Part shown: positions 59,967 through 64,000 of the stretch, piece after piece
Layout: each line of letters begins with the position of its first letter
How positions within the stretch are numbered: position 1 is the first letter of the stretch
DNA from: Larkinella soli
GTDB lineage: Bacteria > Bacteroidota > Bacteroidia > Cytophagales > Spirosomataceae
DNA length: 64,000 nt
Assembly (NCBI RefSeq): GCF_003703975.1
Contig: NZ_QTJY01000004.1
Span: 310,001 to 374,000, forward strand
Direction: 5' to 3'
Notes under the pieces: generated by a model
Database searches by the model: none
The model's input: only the letters and a program-made list of their open reading frames with translations
What the model was told of the DNA's origin: nothing
Translations under genes and position numbers: made by a program

Positions 59967-60668
59967 TTGAGCGTTGCCATACAAACCTCCCAGAACGTTA
60001 CGCTGGAATATGAACCGGCCAGCCTCGGCGACCGGATTCTGGCGACGCTGATCGATTACCTGATTTTTCTGGCCTGGATGATTGCGTTCTTTCTCATCTA
60101 CGGCCAGCTTCAGGGTTCCGCCCGGAGCCAGGTGTGGATTTACCTGCTGCTGTTGCTGCCGTTCATGCTCTACGACCTGGTTTGCGAGGTGATGCTGAAC
60201 GGGCAGAGCCTCGGCAAGATTGCCATGAAAATCCGGGTCGTCAACCTCGACGGTTCGCAGCCGGGTCTGGGTGCCTATCTGCTGCGGTGGCTGCTGCGGC
60301 TGATCGAATCGCCCGCGTTCATGGGCGGGCTGGTGGCCCTGATTACCGTGGCGGTCAACGGCAAAGGCCAACGGCTAGGCGACATTGCCGCCGGAACGAC
60401 CGTGGTCAAACTGGACCGGCCGGTTTCACTCGAACACATTGCCTACCGCGAACTGCCTCCGGATTACCAGGTCAGTTTTCCGGAGGTGACCCGGCTTTCC
60501 GACCGCGACCTGAATGTCGTCCGGGAGGCCCTCCGTCGAAACCAGCCCGGCATTCTGGCACTGACGGCCGACAAGGTAAAGACGGTTCTGGACGTGCAGT
60601 CGGCGCAGGACGACCGCTCGTTTCTTCAGACTATCGTCAACGACTATCAATATCTGGTCACCCGATAA
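59967..60668 (+). CDS. RDD family membrane protein
   Basis: The likely start is TTG 59967, giving 233 residues; a TTG at 59892 would add 25 residues in a region that carries a promoter-like sequence. The RDD domain has the conserved Arg-Asp-Asp pattern (ASLGDRILATLIDYLIFLAW), two further helices and GQSLGKIAMKIRVVNLDGSQ. The C-terminal 75 residues are soluble and helical. It is divergent from the SpoIIM gene by 163 bases and is a regular companion of this cluster, so the two transcripts may be co-regulated. Function is unknown. Confidence 0.87.
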   Translation: MSVAIQTSQNVTLEYEPASLGDRILATLIDYLIFLAWMIAFFLIYGQLQGSARSQVWIYLLLLLPFMLYDLVCEVMLNGQSLGKIAMKIRVVNLDGSQPGLGAYLLRWLLRLIESPAFMGGLVALITVAVNGKGQRLGDIAAGTTVVKLDRPVSLEHIAYRELPPDYQVSFPEVTRLSDRDLNVVREALRRNQPGILALTADKVKTVLDVQSAQDDRSFLQTIVNDYQYLVTR

Positions 60669-60728
60669 CGAAGCACCGAAAAGCTTCGCCGAAAACGGAA
60701 AAAGCCGGGCGCAGGCCCGTATCATTCT

Positions 60729-61922
60729 ATGCAGGAACAGATCAAAGCATTAGCCCGGCAGTATGCCGCCGATGCCATCGCCAACCGGCGGCACCTTCAC
60801 GCTCACCCGGAACTGTCGTTTCATGAGTTCAATACGGCCCGGTTCGTGGCCGAACACCTCAAAGCCATCGGCCTGACCCCGCAGGAAGGCGTCGCCAACA
60901 CCGGCGTCGTGGCCCTGATCGAAGGCCGCAACCCGGAGAGCCGCGTCGTTGGGCTGCGGGCCGATATGGACGCGCTGCCCATCCACGAAGCCAACCAGGT
61001 CCCGTACAAGTCGACGGTCGAGGGCGTCATGCATGCCTGCGGGCACGACGTTCACACGGCTTCGCTGCTCGGCACGGCCCGGATTCTTCACCAGCTCCGT
61101 GACCAGTTCGAGGGCACCGTCAAGCTGGTGTTTCAGCCGGCGGAGGAAAAGGCGCCCGGCGGGGCTTCCCTGATGATCAAGGACGGCGTGCTGCAAAACC
61201 CGGCTCCGGCCAGCATGATCGGCCAGCACGTGGCGCCCAACATTCCGGTCGGGAAGATCGGCTTCCGGGAAGGCATGTATATGGCCAGCACGGATGAACT
61301 GTACATGACCGTGAAGGGGAAAGGCGGCCACGGGGCCATGCCCGACCAGCTCATCGACCCGGTGGTCATTGCGTCCCACATCATCGTCGCCCTGCAGCAG
61401 ATCATCAGCCGCAACCGCAAGCCGGCCAACCCGTCGGTGCTGTCGTTCGGGCGGTTCATCGCCGACGGCGTTACCAACGTGATTCCCAACGAGGTAAAGA
61501 TCGAAGGGACGTTCCGCTGCATGGATGAGGAATGGCGGGAAGACGGGCTGCGCCGGATGAAAAAAATGGCCGAAGGCATGGCCGAAGCGATGGGCGGACG
61601 CTGTGAGTTCGAAATCCTGCGCGGCTATCCGTTCCTGAAAAACCACCCCGAACTGACCCGCCGTCTGCGGTCGGCCGCTACGGATTTCATGGGGCCGGAG
61701 AACGTCATCAACCTGGACCTGTGGATGGCCGGCGAAGATTTTGCCTTCTACTCGCAGGTGGTGGACTCGTGTTTTTACCGGCTCGGCACCCGTAACGAAG
61801 AACGCGGCATCGTCTCCGGCGTCCATACCCCGACCTTCGACATCGACGAGTCGGCGCTGGAGATCGGCTCCGGCCTGATGAGCTGGCTGGCCGTGGAGGA
61901 ACTCCGGATGGGCGCCGTCTGA
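60729..61922 (+). CDS. M20 family amidohydrolase (N-acyl-amino-acid/hippurate hydrolase type)
   Basis: A 397-residue M20D metallohydrolase. Ligand motifs are RRHLHAHPELSFHE, GLRADMDALP, HACGHDVHTASLLG, FQPAEEKAPGGASLMI with the catalytic Glu pair, and a late His in GVHTPTFDIDE. The dimerisation domain carries GKGGHGAMPDQLIDPV. The family removes acyl groups from amino acids or aromatic conjugates in the cytoplasm; there is no signal peptide. The next gene, a phosphatase, follows after 57 bases. The substrate cannot be named from sequence. Confidence 0.95.
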   Translation: MQEQIKALARQYAADAIANRRHLHAHPELSFHEFNTARFVAEHLKAIGLTPQEGVANTGVVALIEGRNPESRVVGLRADMDALPIHEANQVPYKSTVEGVMHACGHDVHTASLLGTARILHQLRDQFEGTVKLVFQPAEEKAPGGASLMIKDGVLQNPAPASMIGQHVAPNIPVGKIGFREGMYMASTDELYMTVKGKGGHGAMPDQLIDPVVIASHIIVALQQIISRNRKPANPSVLSFGRFIADGVTNVIPNEVKIEGTFRCMDEEWREDGLRRMKKMAEGMAEAMGGRCEFEILRGYPFLKNHPELTRRLRSAATDFMGPENVINLDLWMAGEDFAFYSQVVDSCFYRLGTRNEERGIVSGVHTPTFDIDESALEIGSGLMSWLAVEELRMGAV

Positions 61923-61979
61923 CCGTCGGTCAGGACTGGCCATTCCGGCCATCAGCATCACCCGTAACTATTTTTACGT

Positions 61980-62483
61980 ATGAGAAACATTCTGATTGGA
62001 TTCCTGCTGGCGGGGCTGTCGGCCTGCTCGACCTCGACGGTCTACATCGTCCGGCATGCCGAGAAGCGGAACGACACCGACACCAGCACGCTGACCCCGG
62101 CGGGCTCGGAGCGGGCGCAGGCCCTCGCCGAACGGCTGGCCGGCCGGAACATCGACCTCATTCTGACGACGCCCTATGCCCGGACGCGACTCACGGCGGC
62201 ACCGCTGGCAAAGCAGCGAAACCTGACTACCGGAACGTATCCGGCCGGCCCGCCGACGGCGGTGGTAAAGCAGTTGGAAGAAGCCGACGCGAAGAATATT
62301 CTGGTGGTCGGGCACAGCAACACGATCCTGGAAATAGCGAAAGCACTGGGAACTAACCCCTCCCGGCAGAAAATCGAGTCCGGGGATTTCGACAACCTGC
62401 TGATCGTAACGGTCCGCAAAGGTCTGTTTGGCCAGTCGGTAGACCTGAAGGAAGAGACGTACGGCACGCCGACGGCCCCCTGA
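61980..62483 (+). CDS. Histidine phosphatase family lipoprotein
   Basis: The 167-residue product has a signal with lipobox LSAC (MRNILIGFLLAGLSACSTST), so it should be attached to a membrane on the periplasmic side. The phosphatase core begins YIVRHAEKRND, with nucleophile His and the Arg-His-Ala-Glu motif, and continues with LTPAGSERAQALAERL, ILTTPYARTRLTAAPLA and VVGHSNTI with the second His. This is the short SixA/PhoE-like form. The substrate is unknown. It follows the M20 gene on the same strand. Confidence 0.9.
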   Translation: MRNILIGFLLAGLSACSTSTVYIVRHAEKRNDTDTSTLTPAGSERAQALAERLAGRNIDLILTTPYARTRLTAAPLAKQRNLTTGTYPAGPPTAVVKQLEEADAKNILVVGHSNTILEIAKALGTNPSRQKIESGDFDNLLIVTVRKGLFGQSVDLKEETYGTPTAP

Positions 62484-62497
62484 CCAGCGGCCCGTTT

Positions 62498-62522
62498 TGC
62501 CCTCCTGCGTCGGGACGACAGG
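62498..62522. repeat. Partial REP-like element
   Basis: gccctcctgcgtcgggacgacagg matches the right half of the element at 29467-29493 (cctcctgcgtcgggatgacag) with one change. No left half is seen nearby. It lies 15 bases after the phosphatase stop codon, in a 191-base gap that has no other feature. Confidence 0.55.
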
Positions 62523-62674
62523 GGAATCGGGCGGAGAAAGGGAAGGGGTGCTAAACGATGACGGAAACCGGATGGACCCGCGGCAGGGCCGCCGGCATTC
62601 GGCACAATTTTTGGCGATTAAAATAGTTACCAGTTAATAGAGTCAGTTAATTAATAATCGTAGTGAGTAGACTT

Positions 62675-63160
62675 ATGAGTACCCGATTTGTGCGCTTGTT
62701 CTTGGTTTTCAGTATGTTGTGGTTTGCCGGGGCCGGCTTCTGCCAGGCTCAGGAGACGGAATCCGAGCCGACTTCTCCGCCGACGCCCACCGGTTCGACG
62801 TTTCCCAACCGGTATACCGGGCGTCAAATCATTCTGGCGGTAGGTTCTTCGGCCGACCGACCTGAATACCGCCTGCTCGACAACGGATTGCTGTTCTACC
62901 GCGAAGGCTCCGAAGGGCCGTTCAAACAGCTGGGTCAGAAGCCCAAAGCCACCATCCAGCAGGCCTTTGCCGCCCTGGAACAGGAGTGTAAAATTAAGAC
63001 CGCCAGGGTCGAAGCTCCCGCGCAGCCCGACACCACCCTCGTCTGGAAGAAGGCCAAAACCGAGTACAGCGTCGCCTGGGAGCGGAAAAATGCTCCGGAC
63101 GCCTACGCGAAGTTCGTCGAAACCTTCAAGGATCTTTTTTCCAAAAAAACAACGAAATAA
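62675..63160 (+). CDS. Secreted protein of unknown function
   Basis: The ATG at 62675 gives 161 residues; a GTG at 62663 would add four. The N-terminus (MSTRFVRLFLVFSMLWFAGAGF) is a signal peptide cut near CQAQ-E, where the Cys at about residue 24 lacks a clear lipobox. A Pro/Thr/Ser-rich spacer is followed by a compact domain (YTGRQIILAVGSSADRPEYRLLDNGLLFYREGSEGPFKQLG). I do not recognise the family. It is followed by a terminator. Confidence 0.7.
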   Translation: MSTRFVRLFLVFSMLWFAGAGFCQAQETESEPTSPPTPTGSTFPNRYTGRQIILAVGSSADRPEYRLLDNGLLFYREGSEGPFKQLGQKPKATIQQAFAALEQECKIKTARVEAPAQPDTTLVWKKAKTEYSVAWERKNAPDAYAKFVETFKDLFSKKTTK

Positions 63161-63192
63161 AAAAGCCCCGGTTGATGAAGCCGGGGCTTTTT
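63160..63192. terminator. Intrinsic terminator, probably bidirectional
   Basis: AAAAAGCCCCGG and CCGGGGCTTTTT are exact complements with a nine-base loop. It starts at the stop codon of the secreted protein gene and lies 29 bases before the end of the convergent TonB-domain gene, so both transcripts can stop here. Confidence 0.88.
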
Positions 63193-63220
63193 GCTTCCCT
63201 GACGGGAGCTTTAGCGGAGG

Positions 63221-63856
63221 TCACAGCTGAAACCGGATCGGCATTCTGAATTTTACATTGACCGGTTTCCCCTGGATCCGGCCCGGGGTCCAGTGCGGCA
63301 TGTCATAAACCACCCGCAGAGCCTCCGCATTGACTTCAGGGCTGAGTCCTTCCAGAATCTGAGCGTCATGGAGGCTGCCGTCCGTCGCCACGATGAACGT
63401 TACGAACACTTTTCCCTGAACGCCGTCTTTCACCGCTTTTTCCGGGTAATTGAGGTGATCCGACAAATACTCGCCCAGGGCTTCCCAGCCGCCCGGAAAA
63501 CCGGGCAGGTCATCCACGACCGTATAGACCTCACCCACGGGACCAATCCTTGAAAGAGCCGACAAACCCTGGGCGACGGCTTTCTCCGTTGCCTTGTCGG
63601 CGGCCGCCTGCGTCGGTTCGGCTTCCTTCTGAGTGCACATCAGCAGCAGAACGGCCAGGGGGAACACGACTCCGTAACTCACCAGCCGCCACCGGCCGGA
63701 TTTCGATTTCTGTAACATAAGAATACGCTGTTTAAGGGTGGATGAATGAAAAAAGGGGGTTACCAACGGTGCTGGGTTCGGACCGAACACCCAGGCCGTC
63801 AGCCGGTCGTCCAGTTGGTGCCGGCGACGGGCGAAATAGGAAAACAGGCTGGTCAT
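63221..63856 (-). CDS. TonB C-terminal domain protein with remnant M56-type N-terminus
   Basis: The 211-residue product has an N-terminal stretch (about 38-80, STLKQRILMLQKSKSGRWR, then one membrane helix) that resembles the end of M56/BlaR1 membrane peptidases. The C-terminal TonB domain (about 125-211) has PGGWEALGEYLSDHLNYPEKA, GKVFVTFIVATDGSLHDAQIL and HWTPGRIQGKPVNVKFRMPI. No HExxH peptidase motif is present, so the M56 part is incomplete. It starts two bases after the stop of the upstream partial gene, so the two are one operon. A link to beta-lactam-type envelope signalling is an inference. Confidence 0.82.
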   Translation of the reverse strand: MTSLFSYFARRRHQLDDRLTAWVFGPNPAPLVTPFFHSSTLKQRILMLQKSKSGRWRLVSYGVVFPLAVLLLMCTQKEAEPTQAAADKATEKAVAQGLSALSRIGPVGEVYTVVDDLPGFPGGWEALGEYLSDHLNYPEKAVKDGVQGKVFVTFIVATDGSLHDAQILEGLSPEVNAEALRVVYDMPHWTPGRIQGKPVNVKFRMPIRFQL

Positions 63857-63858
63857 GA

Positions 63859-64000
63859 TCAGGGATTTTTAGGCGCCGGGGTCTCGTTCCCGGCTTTCGG
63901 ATTAGCTTTGGTCGTGATCAGAATGACGCCGTTCGTACCCTTTTCGCCGTAGATGGCCCGGGCCGACTGGCCTTTCAGGACGGCTACCGACTTAATGGCA
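63859..64000 (-). CDS. Partial gene ending in a TonB-receptor-plug-like tail (likely M56/BlaR1 type)
   Basis: Only the last 46 codons lie in the window, ending at TGA 63859-63861. They read AIKSVAVLKGQSARAIYGEK followed by GTNGVILITTK and a short tail. This is the plug-domain signature (SVxVLKGxSAxAIYG...GVIxITTK), but it stops right after the plug rather than continuing into a beta-barrel. Bacteroidota M56/BlaR1-like peptidases often end with such a plug, and the next gene has M56 and TonB parts, so this is the probable identity. The rest lies beyond the right edge. Confidence 0.65.
   Translation of the reverse strand, partial: AIKSVAVLKGQSARAIYGEKGTNGVILITTKANPKAGNETPAPKNP

Overview
The window is a 64 kb chromosomal segment of a moderately GC-rich Bacteroidota bacterium, most likely a member of the Cytophagales (Spirosoma/Larkinella-type). 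This placement is inferred from several features. The S10-spc-alpha ribosomal locus has no adk between secY and map. L36 and S14 are the zinc-free types. Shine-Dalgarno sequences are almost absent. Several genes follow boxes matching the Bacteroidota promoter consensus TAnnTTTG. There is a one-protein sensor/regulator of the HTCS type, and the right end carries M56/TonB-plug type genes. No rRNA, tRNA, CRISPR array, prophage or insertion sequence was seen.

Region 1 (1-12913) is the ribosomal super-operon on the plus strand: end of rplB, rpsS, rplV, rpsC, rplP, rpmC, rpsQ, rplN, rplX, rplE, rpsN, rpsH, rplF, rplR, rpsE, rpmD, rplO, secY, map, infA, rpmJ, rpsM, rpsK, rpsD, rpoA, rplQ, closed by a strong terminator. 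S3 carries a 61-residue Gly/Arg/Asp repeat tail and L17 an Ala/Glu/Pro tail. The gaps between the alpha-operon genes each contain an inverted repeat.

Region 2 (13030-28104) holds metabolism and signalling: carA, a multi-membrane acyltransferase, a large hybrid histidine kinase with an AraC output domain, enolase, a DivIC/FtsB-like protein, a low-molecular-weight phosphatase, a two-gene nucleotide-sugar cassette, gpmI and a lipoprotein. The second gene of the cassette fuses a fucokinase-like GHMP kinase domain to a UDP-sugar pyrophosphorylase domain, in the order opposite to the known FKP enzyme. It is the best candidate in the window for something undescribed.

Region 3 (28114-43478) is a mixture: LemA with two TPM-domain proteins, a DASH cryptochrome, an SDR lacking the usual Tyr/Lys pair, prfA, a Gfo/Idh oxidoreductase coupled to a DUF1080 3-keto-glycoside hydrolase, RidA, mnmH, pdxJ, the overlapping yqeY-cvpA-rlmN operon, a Pit phosphate transporter and a PlsC-type acyltransferase.

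Region 4 (43721-64000) contains an outer-membrane barrel, a DsbD-like reductase, a phytanoyl-CoA dioxygenase family gene divergent from an AraC regulator, glyA, tatC and an M20 peptidase. These are followed by a conserved membrane gene cluster on the minus strand (DUF58, MoxR ATPase, DUF4350, DUF4129, two paralogous membrane proteins, SpoIIM) with a divergent RDD gene. The window ends with an M20 amidohydrolase, a phosphohistidine-type phosphatase lipoprotein, a small secreted protein and a TonB-domain pair running off the right edge.

All calls come from reading motifs, lengths and gene order. No database search was run.
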